DNA of 51,814 nt from Lysinibacillus sp. FJAT-14745 (GTDB lineage Bacteria > Bacillota > Bacilli > Bacillales_A > Planococcaceae): the NCBI RefSeq assembly GCF_001275675.1, contig NZ_LITM01000015.1, forward strand, positions 237,010-288,823, given 5' to 3'. Shown here one piece after another: positions 1 through 8,935 of this stretch (position 1 is the first letter of the stretch; the number at the start of each line of letters is the position of its first letter). The translations under genes were made by a program, and so were the position numbers. The notes beneath the pieces were generated by a model. That model searched no databases and was not told the DNA's origin. It saw only the letters and a list, made by a program, of their open reading frames with translations.

Positions 1-124
1 TTTAAACTACATACAGAATCACCATTTATTTTTAAAAATATTCTAAGGTCAAGGGATTAATTATTTTCACAGAAAAAGCTGCTAGATATAAGCAACTTTT
101 TTATCTATGTCCCTATCTTCTTTT

Positions 125-1549
125 CTATCCACGAATATCAATCCACAAACGATCCTTCGCATTCATGTCGTCAGTAGTACCAGATCCACCGTAACGGAAA
201 GCATCTAGGAAGATTGAATCCAGTTTATCCTCGTCTACAAAATAACCTAAGTTAATTTTCATCGTTTGTCCGGGTAGGATATTGTCAATATAGTAAAAAG
301 CTTTTCCCTTTCCATGAGGTGCTAGATAATCAACCTCACCCGTCATAAGACTTTTTTCGTCAATCCCATTTTCTCTAGCATAGTTCCATCCATTATTTTT
401 AAATTTAAGCACTTGTATGGTTGGATTCATACAGATTTCTTCTATTGACTGTTTACCAATATTTTTAACTGTTGTTGTCAGGTAGACAAATTTAGGATTA
501 ACTAATTGTGACTCTACTAGTTCGTAAACTGAATCACTACCGTTTCCAACTTTATATACATCTCGTCTATATGGCATCAATTTCTTTTTCTGATCTAAAG
601 CCTTATACTTGCTTAAGCTTCCTAGGCCAAATTCATTAAAGTTATCTTGTTTAAAATCTTTGATTGAATCAAAGACTTCAACTTTTTCTATAACAAATTC
701 AAGGTTGTCTAATCTGCTTATTTGATCTATGGTTACTGGAACCTTTTCACCTATACTAAATAGTTGTTTGCTGTCTTTTTTCAAAGGAATAACGCTAAAT
801 TCTGTTGGTTCAGTCTCTTCACTATAGAGAGAATCATCTGCTATAAATGATGCCATCTCTTTTGATGTGGGCTCAAGCGAAATGTTCTCCATGACCTTCA
901 TCATCAGTTCTTCACTTACATCGATTCCAATAGTACCTTCCACCATAATTCCCTCTTCTTCAAATAAAAGATAGACTTGTCTGTCAAACGCTAAACTTTT
1001 GTTTCCAGTGTCTTTATTAACAATCACTGCTTTCTTACCATTTATCTCTTTTTCTTCATAGCTTTTTGAGTACAGAGTTTGAAAATTGGAATCTTTGCCT
1101 ACTCTCCAAAGATAGAATGAAAACCCACCCTTTCCGTAGTTATCTTTAAATGAATATTCCATAGGAGCGTTTTCGATTTCTACCATATTTTCTGGTAAAT
1201 AATTTACTTTTAATTTATACCAATTGTTATTCTTTTTTGAGGCATTATTTGACACTGAGACATTTACTTCATAATTTTGTTTTTGGACAATCATATCATA
1301 GACCTTCACTGCGCCAAAAGCTGTTGTTGGTATGCCAATCATTAAGCATGCAGCGGCGATTAAAATGCGATTCTTTTTACGTTTCTGCTGTGGCTGTTTA
1401 CTTTTCATCTTAATTTCCTCCATAAACAATTTCTTTTTGTGCGTGTAGGTATCTGAAAATTTGTGTTGTTCATCTAGTTTATCAAAATCATCTAAAGCGA
1501 TTTTTTCAGCAAGGTCATACATATTTTTGGAGTTCTTTGAATTCGTCAT
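125..1549 (-). CDS. membrane-anchored anti-sigma-like protein
   Basis: 474 aa. A charged cytoplasmic N-terminus of about 60 residues is followed by one membrane segment (about residues 61-81) and a large extracytoplasmic part of about 390 residues. That is the layout of anti-sigma factors that hold an ECF sigma factor at the membrane. The gene overlaps the 3' end of the upstream sigma gene by 35 bp and has its own good ribosome site (GGAGG before the ATG), so the two are almost certainly co-transcribed and coupled. I do not recognise a specific anti-sigma subfamily. The C-terminal half has no motif I can name and may be a ligand- or stress-sensing domain. The anti-sigma role is inferred from topology and position. 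Confidence 0.75.
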   Translation of the reverse strand: MTNSKNSKNMYDLAEKIALDDFDKLDEQHKFSDTYTHKKKLFMEEIKMKSKQPQQKRKKNRILIAAACLMIGIPTTAFGAVKVYDMIVQKQNYEVNVSVSNNASKKNNNWYKLKVNYLPENMVEIENAPMEYSFKDNYGKGGFSFYLWRVGKDSNFQTLYSKSYEEKEINGKKAVIVNKDTGNKSLAFDRQVYLLFEEEGIMVEGTIGIDVSEELMMKVMENISLEPTSKEMASFIADDSLYSEETEPTEFSVIPLKKDSKQLFSIGEKVPVTIDQISRLDNLEFVIEKVEVFDSIKDFKQDNFNEFGLGSLSKYKALDQKKKLMPYRRDVYKVGNGSDSVYELVESQLVNPKFVYLTTTVKNIGKQSIEEICMNPTIQVLKFKNNGWNYARENGIDEKSLMTGEVDYLAPHGKGKAFYYIDNILPGQTMKINLGYFVDEDKLDSIFLDAFRYGGSGTTDDMNAKDRLWIDIRG

Positions 1550-2072
1550 TTTCTATACCTCCTATAATTTTCTGTACTCGTTTTCGAGCACGTTCAAATT
1601 GCTTACGGACATTGACTTCAGTGATGCCCATTACCTCTGAAATTTCCTGATAAGATAAGTTATAGAAAACTTTGTACTTAAAAACCTGTCTGTAAGAGTC
1701 ATTTAACTCTGTTAGCAATGTATCAATTTGAAGCTCAGACATTAAACGTTGTTCCCACTCTTCAATATTTTCATCTACTACTTCCGGTGACTCTCTTTGA
1801 TATTCTTCCAAAAATAATTTATGTCGTTTATTTTTTCGATAACTATCAATCGTTTTGTTTTTCGCAATTCTCAATATGTAGCGTTTAAGCTCTTGAGTGT
1901 TCAAACTGCAGATCTTTTCCAGATTACGGTAGAGAGTAATAAATGTCTCTTGAACTATATCTTCAGCCTGTTGAATATTATGTAAAATAGAATAGGCCAT
2001 ATAATAAACTTTTTGTTCATACAACTCGTATAGTTCTTCCATCTTTTCATAATCCTTGTTTGTAACTTTCAT
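1515..2072 (-). CDS. ECF-type RNA polymerase sigma factor
   Basis: 185 aa, the usual ECF length. The region-2 core lies at about residues 15-82 and includes the motif AEDIVQETFITLYRNL and the -10-recognition stretch KNKTIDSYRKNKRHK. Region 4 (about 118-170) carries the helix-turn-helix YQEISEVMGITEVNVRKQF. The start is set by GAGGAGG just upstream of the ATG. It lies directly upstream of, and overlaps, the membrane anti-sigma-like gene. Such pairs are normally autoregulated, and a candidate promoter is annotated upstream. The inducing signal cannot be told from sequence. This sigma gene is intact, unlike the second one in the window near 40 kb. Confidence 0.92.
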   Translation of the reverse strand: MKVTNKDYEKMEELYELYEQKVYYMAYSILHNIQQAEDIVQETFITLYRNLEKICSLNTQELKRYILRIAKNKTIDSYRKNKRHKLFLEEYQRESPEVVDENIEEWEQRLMSELQIDTLLTELNDSYRQVFKYKVFYNLSYQEISEVMGITEVNVRKQFERARKRVQKIIGGIENDEFKELQKYV

Positions 2073-2094
2073 GTAATTCCTCCTCTCACTCTAT

Positions 2095-2123
2095 ATAACG
2101 AATAGGCGCTAAACTTTGTGACA
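2095..2123 (-). promoter_or_regulatory. candidate autoregulated ECF promoter
   Basis: On the minus strand TGTCAC is followed after 17 bases by CGTTAT, about 25 bases upstream of the sigma gene start. No sigma-A consensus is visible there. A TG-C-AC -35 and CGT -10 would suit an ECF sigma recognising its own promoter. This is inferred from position and shape only. Confidence 0.35.
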
Positions 2124-2231
2124 CTTTTCCCAACTATTAGAAAACCAATCGTCAAAAGCCCAGTAGATGATGAAATTTATTTGCAAAATGACACTGTTTT
2201 TAGTTAAGTCTTAATTTTACGACACAACAAA

Positions 2232-2270
2232 AGCCATTGTTTTGAAAAAAGATTGATCAAAACAATGGCT
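2232..2270 (-). terminator. hairpin in the 2073-2474 gene-free stretch
   Basis: A perfect 13-bp inverted repeat (AGCCATTGTTTTG / CAAAACAATGGCT) is followed on the minus strand by TTTTGTTG, and lies downstream of the nucleotidyltransferase-like gene. The remainder of the 400-bp gap holds the sigma promoter and AT-rich sequence in which I see no gene. Confidence 0.55.
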
Positions 2271-2474
2271 CTGGTCATTATAGAATATTAAAGTCTTTCG
2301 GGAAGTAACGCTACCTTTAGTTTTATGTCTACCGGAGGCTCTTCCTCTTCTACAAAGAAGCTCCTTTGGGAAATCTTTTAAATACCTTTTCAAAACTTTC
2401 GTTACTTTTTAAAACACCTTCTACAGATTTTGTATTTGTTGATGGTGCTCTTTACTCATTAATTTTATAATCCA

Positions 2475-3305
2475 TTACTTCACAAATCCTATTTGCTTCA
2501 TTTGTTCACTTATATTCAATTCTGGGAAGTAATTTTCAGCCAGTATTAGTACTTCTTCAATTAATACTTCCAATTCATACAGACCTTGTTCTGGGTTTCT
2601 TAACAAAATATTGGTCATTCGATCATAGAGATTTTTAGGTTTGATTCTCATTTGTTCAATACTATATTGCATCCACTTAAATGCAGGATGATGCACATAC
2701 ATTTTATTCATACCGAACAAAACACCAAGTAACTTCTTTTGTACTTCACAAATTACATCATAAAGCATAAGCCAATCTTTTCGTTTTAATAGGGCTTTTC
2801 GGTTATTCCATCGATTTCCTAACCAAAGATTTTCGGAAATCATATGTTTAGAAAGCTCTAAAGGATATTCTACAACTCTATTTTTCAACTCTCTAATTTT
2901 TTCATTTCCATATAAACTCACTCCATCATAAATTGAAGCTACAATACATTGTTTGTCATAGTCAGTTTCGTACTTCTCCACCACATTTGAGATAAAACGT
3001 TCAACTGTTGAGGATAAAAAATTGCTTATTTCTAATTTAATTCCTTCTTTCATTAGATAGGATTCAGACCACGCTTCCTCCTCATAAGGATGATACGCCA
3101 AAATGGTTCCGTCAATTTTTTTAATAGGGAACTTTCGATCTTCCTCTTCTGGCGGTGTTGACCACAAAATGTGCAATTCAATGTCTGAATTTTCATCCTG
3201 TAAGTTTCTTGATACCGATCCTGCCAGTATTATAGCTTCGATTTTCGGGTTTTGCATATAAACCTCTGCCATATCTTTTGATTTCTGTAATAAGAACATT
3301 TGCAT
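2475..3305 (-). CDS. nucleotidyltransferase-fold protein, function unknown
   Basis: 276 aa. The N-terminus shows the nucleotidyltransferase signature: G29-S30 followed about ten residues later by D41-I-E43 in the motif GSVSRNLQDENSDIEL. The second carboxylate is Glu instead of the usual Asp. The remainder is helical with a charged central part, as in the minimal nucleotidyltransferase / aminoglycoside adenylyltransferase superfamily. The sequence alone does not support calling it an antibiotic-modifying enzyme. It starts at an ATG with a weak ribosome site (TAGGAGG). It stands alone, with a palindromic repeat element just upstream. The fold is clear; the substrate is unknown. Confidence 0.7.
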   Translation of the reverse strand: MQMFLLQKSKDMAEVYMQNPKIEAIILAGSVSRNLQDENSDIELHILWSTPPEEEDRKFPIKKIDGTILAYHPYEEEAWSESYLMKEGIKLEISNFLSSTVERFISNVVEKYETDYDKQCIVASIYDGVSLYGNEKIRELKNRVVEYPLELSKHMISENLWLGNRWNNRKALLKRKDWLMLYDVICEVQKKLLGVLFGMNKMYVHHPAFKWMQYSIEQMRIKPKNLYDRMTNILLRNPEQGLYELEVLIEEVLILAENYFPELNISEQMKQIGFVK

Positions 3306-3430
3306 CCTCCTATATAATTGTAAAAACTAATTCATCAAGCATTAATCATATAAAACTAAAGTACTTGTTCCCTAAATAACTTAATGTTCTTTCTTTATTT
3401 ACCTGAACAACAACTTCAAGAAAAATACTA

Positions 3431-3640
3431 TCAATTATGCCTCGGCATAATTGTGTCCAGAATCGGCTTGATGCTTATGCCTGCAATTGTTTATTGTGCG
3501 AAAGCGGCAGCAACAACAGCAACAACAACACGAGGGCCATCACGATGTCGGTCATTTCGGTCATGCCACAGGACGTGGCGTTCTTAGACTGAGTACCTCT
3601 ATTTCGACGGGTGTTTGGACATCCGCTGAAAAAAGTTTAA
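3431..3640. repeat. dispersed palindromic element, divergent long copy
   Basis: It begins with ATCAATTATGCCTCGGCATAA, a near-perfect palindrome, and runs on with GTGTCCAGAATCGGC. It ends with GACATCCGCTGAAAAAAGTT. The same outer parts occur at 24605-24743 and 33498-33630, and the left palindrome alone at 19031-19059. Its middle differs from the other copies and carries a run of CAA/CAG/ACA triplets. Short open frames through it (67 codons from 3384, and a Gln/His-rich frame) look incidental and have no credible ribosome site. Confidence 0.7.
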
Positions 3641-3935
3641 AAAGCCCAATTTCTCAATATTAATATCGAGAAATTAGACCTTTCACCATATATTTTTCAA
3701 TAATCGTATTATCATTCTAGGGATAAATATAAAAATGTTCCAGATTATTTCTGATGCAATTGAATTGTTAATGTCTCTAATAATTTCTTTAATATAATGT
3801 CGCGCTTTTCTTTTTTTCATTCTTTGTACTGTGTCTCCAGGAAGTTCATTAGTTCTTATCTTTGCTTAATTGTAGGAATAAAGATTGATTAAAATGGATT
3901 CTTCTCAACAGATTTATGTTTCAACAAAACATCCC
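3641..3935. other. AT-rich intergenic region with one hairpin
   Basis: About 295 bp between the palindromic element and a Nudix gene. It holds one 8-bp inverted repeat (AATTTCTC / GAGAAATT at 3648-3675) that could end transcription from either side. I see no gene in it. Confidence 0.5.
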
Positions 3936-4340
3936 TTAATTAAACGTAATAAAAAATGGATGCTTTTCTTTATCTAAACATATTAAAAGTTCCTCTTGAT
4001 AATTTTTATTATTTATCATTTTTAATGCCTCTTCAATATTAAAAAATCCGACTTCCAAACTTTCTATACTGGTTTGTAGTTTTTCGGTGACAGGCGTTCC
4101 CCACCACCACATGTTACATATATTATTACTTATTTCCTGCGAAACGCCGCAAAAACCAATAATGTCAATGTCTATTCCAGTTTCTTCTTTGACCTCTCTA
4201 ATTACAGCATTTTGAACAGATTCATTTTCTTCTACAATTCCGCCTGGCAGTTCCCATCCTCGATTTGGATCCAACTTTAACAAAATCTTCTTATGTTTAT
4301 TTAGTACGACAGCTCCCGATGTAATGGTAAATTTACTCAT
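3936..4340 (-). CDS. Nudix hydrolase
   Basis: 134 aa, normal for a small Nudix enzyme that hydrolyses a nucleoside diphosphate linked to another group. The complete Nudix box is at residues 34-56: G34, E40, then REVKEETGI with R48, E49, E52 and E53 for metal and catalysis. The substrate cannot be read from sequence. It lies 36 bp downstream of the histidine-phosphatase gene on the same strand and is probably co-transcribed. The ribosome site is AAGGTGTGG before the ATG. The start is well placed, because the first beta strand of the fold begins a few residues in. Confidence 0.88.
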   Translation of the reverse strand: MSKFTITSGAVVLNKHKKILLKLDPNRGWELPGGIVEENESVQNAVIREVKEETGIDIDIIGFCGVSQEISNNICNMWWWGTPVTEKLQTSIESLEVGFFNIEEALKMINNKNYQEELLICLDKEKHPFFITFN

Positions 4341-4376
4341 ATAACCACACCTTATACTATTTCTTATAGTAGATTC

Positions 4377-4970
4377 TCAACAACTAACTCGAAACCATCC
4401 TGTTTCATACGGAAAGTCTTTTCTGGATAAAGTTTGACCAGAAAGCCATTGACGATAAGAAGTAATGGTGCCATCGTGGGAAACTATAAAAATCTTTTCT
4501 TTTTGTAACAACTTGCAGTTTGCAATAAACTCTTCAGCAAGTTTTATAAAATTATTTTCTGGTATAATATTTATGCCAGAATTCCATAATTCATTTGGTA
4601 CATTTAAATCGACCTCGAAGGCCGGGTACTCTCTTTTAATTCTTTCGAAATCCATTATTTCATCGCAAGGCAATGTTTTTTTATTTAAAAAAATAGGAAA
4701 CACTCTTGGCGAAACGAATGGACTTACAATTTTAAGGCAATCAATATTTTCACTTAAAATGAATGCTGTTTGCAGCGTTCTTCTGGTAGGGCTAATAAAT
4801 ATAACATCATTGTTAGTCAAAGGAAATTCATTTCTTAATAGTTTTACTTGCTTAACCCCTTTAGCTGTTAAGGAAGGGTCTTTTACTTGTAAACTACTTG
4901 GTAAATCCATTGTGTGTTCTCCTTGACCGTGACGAATAAATATTAATTCCACTAAATCACCAATTTTCAT
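4377..4970 (-). CDS. histidine phosphatase superfamily protein
   Basis: 197 aa. The phosphate-accepting RHG motif is at R13-H14-G15 (ELIFIRHGQGEH), and the second catalytic histidine is near residue 165 in VSHDGTITSYRQW. These define the phosphoglycerate-mutase-like histidine phosphatases. The substrate is unknown; sugar phosphates or nucleotides are typical. The ATG at 4970 lacks a clear ribosome site. A GTG six codons in (4952) is preceded by TTGGTGA and may be the real start. It is probably in one transcript with the downstream Nudix gene, and both products could act on phosphorylated metabolites. Confidence 0.85.
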   Translation of the reverse strand: MKIGDLVELIFIRHGQGEHTMDLPSSLQVKDPSLTAKGVKQVKLLRNEFPLTNNDVIFISPTRRTLQTAFILSENIDCLKIVSPFVSPRVFPIFLNKKTLPCDEIMDFERIKREYPAFEVDLNVPNELWNSGINIIPENNFIKLAEEFIANCKLLQKEKIFIVSHDGTITSYRQWLSGQTLSRKDFPYETGWFRVSC

Positions 4971-5023
4971 TATTATTATTTGATATTCAACTTTATTTTA
5001 AAATGTCAAATCGATTTTACAAA

Positions 5024-5524
5024 CTACATCAATGCTTTGATTTCTTTGATTTGTTCAATATGTCGTTGTTCATGAATAGAAACTAGTTCTACCCATTGAT
5101 CGAGGGGTAAATCGCCAAGAAAAGGATGTTTAAAGGATTTTTCTGCTAATATGGATGGATCTTCAATTGTATCAAGGAAAGCTGTAAATTTACCTCTCGA
5201 ATCGTCAAGCAACTCAATAATTTGCTGAACTGTAAAAAAGTCTTCAGCTGGAACAACAAATTCTGGTGCTGGGACTTTCTTTGTTCTATCTGCGATAAGA
5301 TGAATATTTTTACGTTCCGCTTGCTTACTATCTTCTTTTTTTAATGCCCACGCAATCAGTTTTACAAAAGACACATCGGTTAAAATTAAGTGATGGCAAA
5401 CCTGGGCTATACTCCAACTGTTAGCATCAGGCTTAGCGTTGAATTGACTATCACTTAATAATTTGATCTCCTCTACTAAGTTATTTCTTGTTTCACATAG
5501 ATGGTCGTTAATTATTTGATTCAT
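5024..5524 (-). CDS. DinB-family four-helix protein
   Basis: 166 aa. The DinB / YfiT-like metal-binding four-helix bundle is shown by NSWSIAQVCHHLIL near residue 40 and HEQRHIEQIKEI near the C-terminus, which supply the metal-binding histidines. Members act in thiol-dependent or mycothiol/bacillithiol-type transfers, but most, including this one, have no assigned reaction. AAGGGGAG precedes the ATG. A second, distinct DinB-family gene lies at 45616-46074. The gene seems to be transcribed alone or at the head of the phosphatase-Nudix group. Confidence 0.82.
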   Translation of the reverse strand: MNQIINDHLCETRNNLVEEIKLLSDSQFNAKPDANSWSIAQVCHHLILTDVSFVKLIAWALKKEDSKQAERKNIHLIADRTKKVPAPEFVVPAEDFFTVQQIIELLDDSRGKFTAFLDTIEDPSILAEKSFKHPFLGDLPLDQWVELVSIHEQRHIEQIKEIKALM

Positions 5525-5627
5525 AAGCTACTCCCCTTACCAAACGATTTTTGATTCCTATTCTGTATATGTTCCATAATGTAAAGTATTCTTTAGATGA
5601 AGTGGTTTTCCTTTAATATTTTGGAAA

Positions 5628-6590
5628 TTATCTTGCTCGAACAATATTGAATGGATTTTTTTCGAGTACATGTTGCAGCTCTTCATCTTCAATATGTGTA
5701 TAGATTTGCGTCGTTGCTACACTTGAATGACCAAGGATATGCTGAAGACTTCGAATATCTGCGCCTGATTTATACATCATTGTTGCGGATGTATGACGTA
5801 ATTTATGTGGCGTCAGTCGTTCTTTTTGAAGTCCTGATTGCTGATTAATTTGTTTGACGATTTTCGCGACGGTTTGACGGGTAAAGCGTGTTCCCTTTTG
5901 TGAGATGAAAAGAGGCTCCTCTCCTTCACCCTTGTATGCTGTCTTTCTGCTATTTTCATAGTCTGCCAGTGCCTGGATGCAGCTATCATTTAAATAAACT
6001 GTCCGTTCCTTATTCCCTTTACCAACAACCGTTAAGTAGCGTCCTTGTATAGATGACTTATTTAGCTGACAAAGCTCTGTAACACGTATCCCTAAATTTA
6101 AGAAAAACATCATCATACAATAATTCCTTGGTGAAGCACGATTTGGCTGGATGCCATCGATAAATTGCGTGGCTTCTTCAAGATTCATATAGATAGGTTT
6201 TTTTCGTCCAATCTTAGGGGTTTCTAATTCATCTGCGGGATTTTCCTCAAGAAGTCGGCGTTTCCCTCGAAGGTATTTAAAAAATGATTTTAACGTTGCC
6301 ACCTTACGTGCTCTCGCAGATGCAGAATTTCCTCGCTGCACCTCGCAATATTCCATAAATAAATAAAGATCCTCCAGTGTCATCTCTCGGATGTCTTCTA
6401 TTGTAATAGTAGAAATATCTATTTTCGTTAAATTTGAACTATCATGATCATTCTGCACTGCTATGTAGAATCGGAAGAATAATGTCAAATCATATTCATA
6501 TTCTTTTCTTGTGCGATGAGACTTCCCTTTAATCGTCGTTAAATAAACAAGGAAATCTCTCATTATTTTAGGAAGCTTCGTCTTTTCCAT
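5628..6590 (-). CDS. tyrosine recombinase, Xer-like, intact
   Basis: 320 aa, usual for Xer-type recombinases. The N-terminal SAM-like DNA-binding domain is at about residues 1-120 and the catalytic domain at 130-310. All catalytic residues are present: R169 (LNLGIRVTEL), K191 (VVGKGNKER), H262 and R265 (PHKLRHTSAT), H288 (ILGHSS) and nucleophile Y297 (TTQIYTH). It is slightly longer at the N-terminus than XerC/XerD. Whether it resolves chromosome dimers or serves a mobile element is unclear; no attachment sites or phage genes are adjacent. AGAGGTG precedes the ATG. Compare the degenerate relative at 19852. Confidence 0.88.
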   Translation of the reverse strand: MEKTKLPKIMRDFLVYLTTIKGKSHRTRKEYEYDLTLFFRFYIAVQNDHDSSNLTKIDISTITIEDIREMTLEDLYLFMEYCEVQRGNSASARARKVATLKSFFKYLRGKRRLLEENPADELETPKIGRKKPIYMNLEEATQFIDGIQPNRASPRNYCMMMFFLNLGIRVTELCQLNKSSIQGRYLTVVGKGNKERTVYLNDSCIQALADYENSRKTAYKGEGEEPLFISQKGTRFTRQTVAKIVKQINQQSGLQKERLTPHKLRHTSATMMYKSGADIRSLQHILGHSSVATTQIYTHIEDEELQHVLEKNPFNIVRAR

Positions 6591-6622
6591 AAAATCACCT
6601 CTATTTTCACTATTTTACCACG

Positions 6623-6653
6623 AAAAAACGTTCCCAAATATAAATTTGGGAAC
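6623..6653 (-). terminator. intrinsic terminator, minus strand
   Basis: GTTCCCAAAT and ATTTGGGAAC form a 10-bp stem with a 4-nt loop, followed on the minus strand by a T run (6623-6628). It lies upstream of the recombinase gene, so it would end transcription from the hypothetical gene at 6953-7366. Confidence 0.75.
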
Positions 6654-6719
6654 TTTATTGTGAAAAAAATCCCCTTTTTTATAGATTAGAACATATGTTC
6701 TTTTGCGAGCGATAAAAAA

Positions 6720-6748
6720 GATGATTCTCTTTTAGAAAGAAAATCACC
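6720..6748. terminator. bidirectional terminator-like hairpin in the 6591-6952 gap
   Basis: GATGATTCTCTTT pairs with AAAGAAAATCACC, with T/A runs on both sides. A palindrome GAACATATGTTC sits at 6689-6700. An 84-codon open frame (6686-6940, minus) crosses this hairpin and has no ribosome site, so I do not call it a gene. I see nothing else in the gap. Confidence 0.55.
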
Positions 6749-6952
6749 TTTTTTAAAAGTTTTTATGAAAGTTTCATTTTTTAGGCATAAAAAGCAAAAA
6801 AAATGAATATTTAACTCTAGTGCACTAAATGCTGTGAGACGATTTGAAAAAAGAATAACTGGGTAACTATACGTGTCGATTCTTCTCACAACGCGCATGG
6901 GATTATTTGGTTTTTGTCGATTCCGGTGTAAATATGCCAAGGTGAGATTCGC

Positions 6953-7366
6953 TTACTTTACAAAAATACTATACGTCCCATCTACTTGTTTTGCTAGAGA
7001 CCAGTTCGTTGATAGCATAAGTTGAAGCTTCTCGATCGTTTCGTCATTACAAGTTAGATGCTGGATTCCTGTTTCTAATAATTGATAATCTTTACCTTCT
7101 TCTAATTGGAAACGAATATATAGTAAACGTTGAATACCTGGCAAAGTTACATATTTGATGCGGTAGTTACCATGCAGAGCGTCTAAGAAAAATTGTTCCC
7201 CTTCTTGATAAAGTGCCATTGTTTCGGAAAATTCATAGTTTGGTACTTTTTCCTGCCAAACGGATAGATCCCCTGTTTGCAATGTGTGTACAATCTCCTC
7301 ATCCGTAAAATCTAATTTTGAAAGCTTGTCTAGCTCATATGCTTGCATTAAATTAATGATTGTCAT
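6953..7366 (-). CDS. uncharacterised 137-aa soluble protein
   Basis: 137 aa, with no signal peptide or membrane segment and an acidic, helix-rich N-terminus followed by mixed alpha/beta. I do not recognise a domain. AAAAGGAG at good spacing before the ATG and a terminator downstream support a real gene. It is divergent from the ATP-grasp cassette, the two starts being only 78 bp apart, so the promoters share one short region. A functional link with that cassette is possible but not shown. Confidence 0.7.
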   Translation of the reverse strand: MTIINLMQAYELDKLSKLDFTDEEIVHTLQTGDLSVWQEKVPNYEFSETMALYQEGEQFFLDALHGNYRIKYVTLPGIQRLLYIRFQLEEGKDYQLLETGIQHLTCNDETIEKLQLMLSTNWSLAKQVDGTYSIFVK

Positions 7367-7444
7367 TTTTTCTAGCTCCTTTTATGTATTCATTTTAAGT
7401 GTAACACGTTTTCTCTACTACTTAAATTCGAAAGGGCGATCCAT

Positions 7445-8935
7445 ATGATGAAGTTCTATGAATCTGGTTTGTTTTTTGATGAAATGTTCGATGGCAATCA
7501 ACCGAAGCCTCATTATCGGTCTTTCCACCATAAGCTCAATGCTTTCACAAAGGAGCAATTAGAAGAAAAATATCAGCAAGCACACGCAAGATTCCTTAAA
7601 CAAGGCATTACATTTACCGTATATGGCGCACAAGGTGGAACAGAACGGACAATGCCCTTTGATTTTATACCTATTATTATTCCACATGAACAGTGGGAAG
7701 TAATTGAAGCTGGTATGAAGCAGCGTGTGAAAGCCTTAAATTGCTTTTTACAAGATGTCTACCATGAACAATCTATTGTTAAGGATGGGCTTATTCCAAA
7801 ACAGCTCATTTTCAACAATCCGTATTATTATAAAGAAATGCTTGGTGTAAAAGTACCTATCGATAATCATATTTTTTTAGCGGGTATCGATTTGATTCGT
7901 GACGAAAATGGCGTTTACTACGTGTTAGAAGACAATTTACGCAATCCTTCAGGTATTTCTTATGTATTTCAAAATCGATCTGCTATGAAGGAAGTGTATC
8001 CTGAATTTTTCTCTAAACATACGATCCAATCTCTTGATAAACAAATGGCCTTTATGAAGAAAGCACTCCTTGCTCACCGGCCACCTTGTATGAAGCCAGA
8101 CATAGAGCCTAAAGCTGTCCTCTTAACAGCAGGTATGTATAATTCGGCATATTACGATCATGTTTTCTTAGCACAGCAGCTCAATATTCAGCTTGTCGAA
8201 GGGCGTGATTTAGTTGTCCGAGACAATAAGGTGTACAAGAAGACAATCTACGGTCTAGAGCAAATTGATATTATTTATCGTAGAATTGATGATGATTTCT
8301 TAGATCCTGTTGTGTTTCGTGAGGATTCTTTACTTGGAGTTCCGCATATTATAGATGCTTATAAGGCTGGAAATATCGCTATTTTAAATGCTGTTGGTAA
8401 CGGTGTTGCTGATGATAAAGCGATGTATGCCTATGTACCGGATATGATTCGCTACTATTTGAAAGAAGAACCTATTTTACGTAATGTGGAGACTTATCAT
8501 CTAGCTGATGATAGACAGCGAGCTTGGGTTCTTGAGCATATGAGAGAACTTGTCATAAAAAACGTTAGTGCCTCTGGTGGCTATGATATGTTAATTGGTC
8601 CGCATGCGAGTGATGAAGAAATAGCTATTTTCAAAGAAAAAATTACGGAAAACTCGTCTCAATACATTGCACAACCAACGATTAGTCTGTCTAGAGCACC
8701 AGCTTTCCAGGATGGGAGATTCTATCCTTGTCATGTCGATTTACGTGTTTATGTGATGAAGGGCGAGGATATTTATGTGCTTCCAGGAGGTTTATCACGT
8801 GTAGCATTAAAAGAAGGATCTTTAGTCGTGAATTCTTCTCAGGGTGGAGGAGCAAAAGATACGTGGATATTAAAGGAGGAATTGCAGTATGCTAAGTCGA
8901 GTAGCCGATGCACTATACTGGATGGCACGATATAG
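7445..8935 (+). CDS. circularly permuted ATP-grasp family protein
   Basis: 496 aa. It belongs to the circularly permuted ATP-grasp group (formerly DUF404/DUF407), recognised by YGAQGGTERTMPFDFIP near the N-terminus, EDNLRNPSGISYV, the RIDDDFLDP stretch and NVSASGGYDMLIGP late in the chain. These proteins are predicted to form an amide or peptide-like bond with ATP. Substrates are not established. The two next genes, alpha-E and transglutaminase-like, are its standard partners. Its 3' end overlaps the next gene by 47 bp, so translation is coupled. AAAGGG precedes two adjacent ATGs; either may be the start. Confidence 0.88.
   Translation: MMKFYESGLFFDEMFDGNQPKPHYRSFHHKLNAFTKEQLEEKYQQAHARFLKQGITFTVYGAQGGTERTMPFDFIPIIIPHEQWEVIEAGMKQRVKALNCFLQDVYHEQSIVKDGLIPKQLIFNNPYYYKEMLGVKVPIDNHIFLAGIDLIRDENGVYYVLEDNLRNPSGISYVFQNRSAMKEVYPEFFSKHTIQSLDKQMAFMKKALLAHRPPCMKPDIEPKAVLLTAGMYNSAYYDHVFLAQQLNIQLVEGRDLVVRDNKVYKKTIYGLEQIDIIYRRIDDDFLDPVVFREDSLLGVPHIIDAYKAGNIAILNAVGNGVADDKAMYAYVPDMIRYYLKEEPILRNVETYHLADDRQRAWVLEHMRELVIKNVSASGGYDMLIGPHASDEEIAIFKEKITENSSQYIAQPTISLSRAPAFQDGRFYPCHVDLRVYVMKGEDIYVLPGGLSRVALKEGSLVVNSSQGGGAKDTWILKEELQYAKSSSRCTILDGTI

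Noticed and set aside
2475-3305. Aminoglycoside resistance gene
   Set aside because: Only the general nucleotidyltransferase signature is seen, with a Glu for Asp change; nothing supports a drug substrate.
3384-3587. 67-codon plus-strand open frame
   Set aside because: It runs through the palindromic element and its triplet run; composition and lack of a start site point to chance.
5628-6590. Integrase of a prophage or genomic island
   Set aside because: There is no attachment-site duplication, no tRNA and no phage gene nearby; a Xer-like housekeeping role is at least as likely.
6686-6940. 84-codon open frame on minus between the recombinase and the 137-aa gene
   Set aside because: It has no ribosome site, crosses a terminator-like hairpin and has no protein-like pattern.
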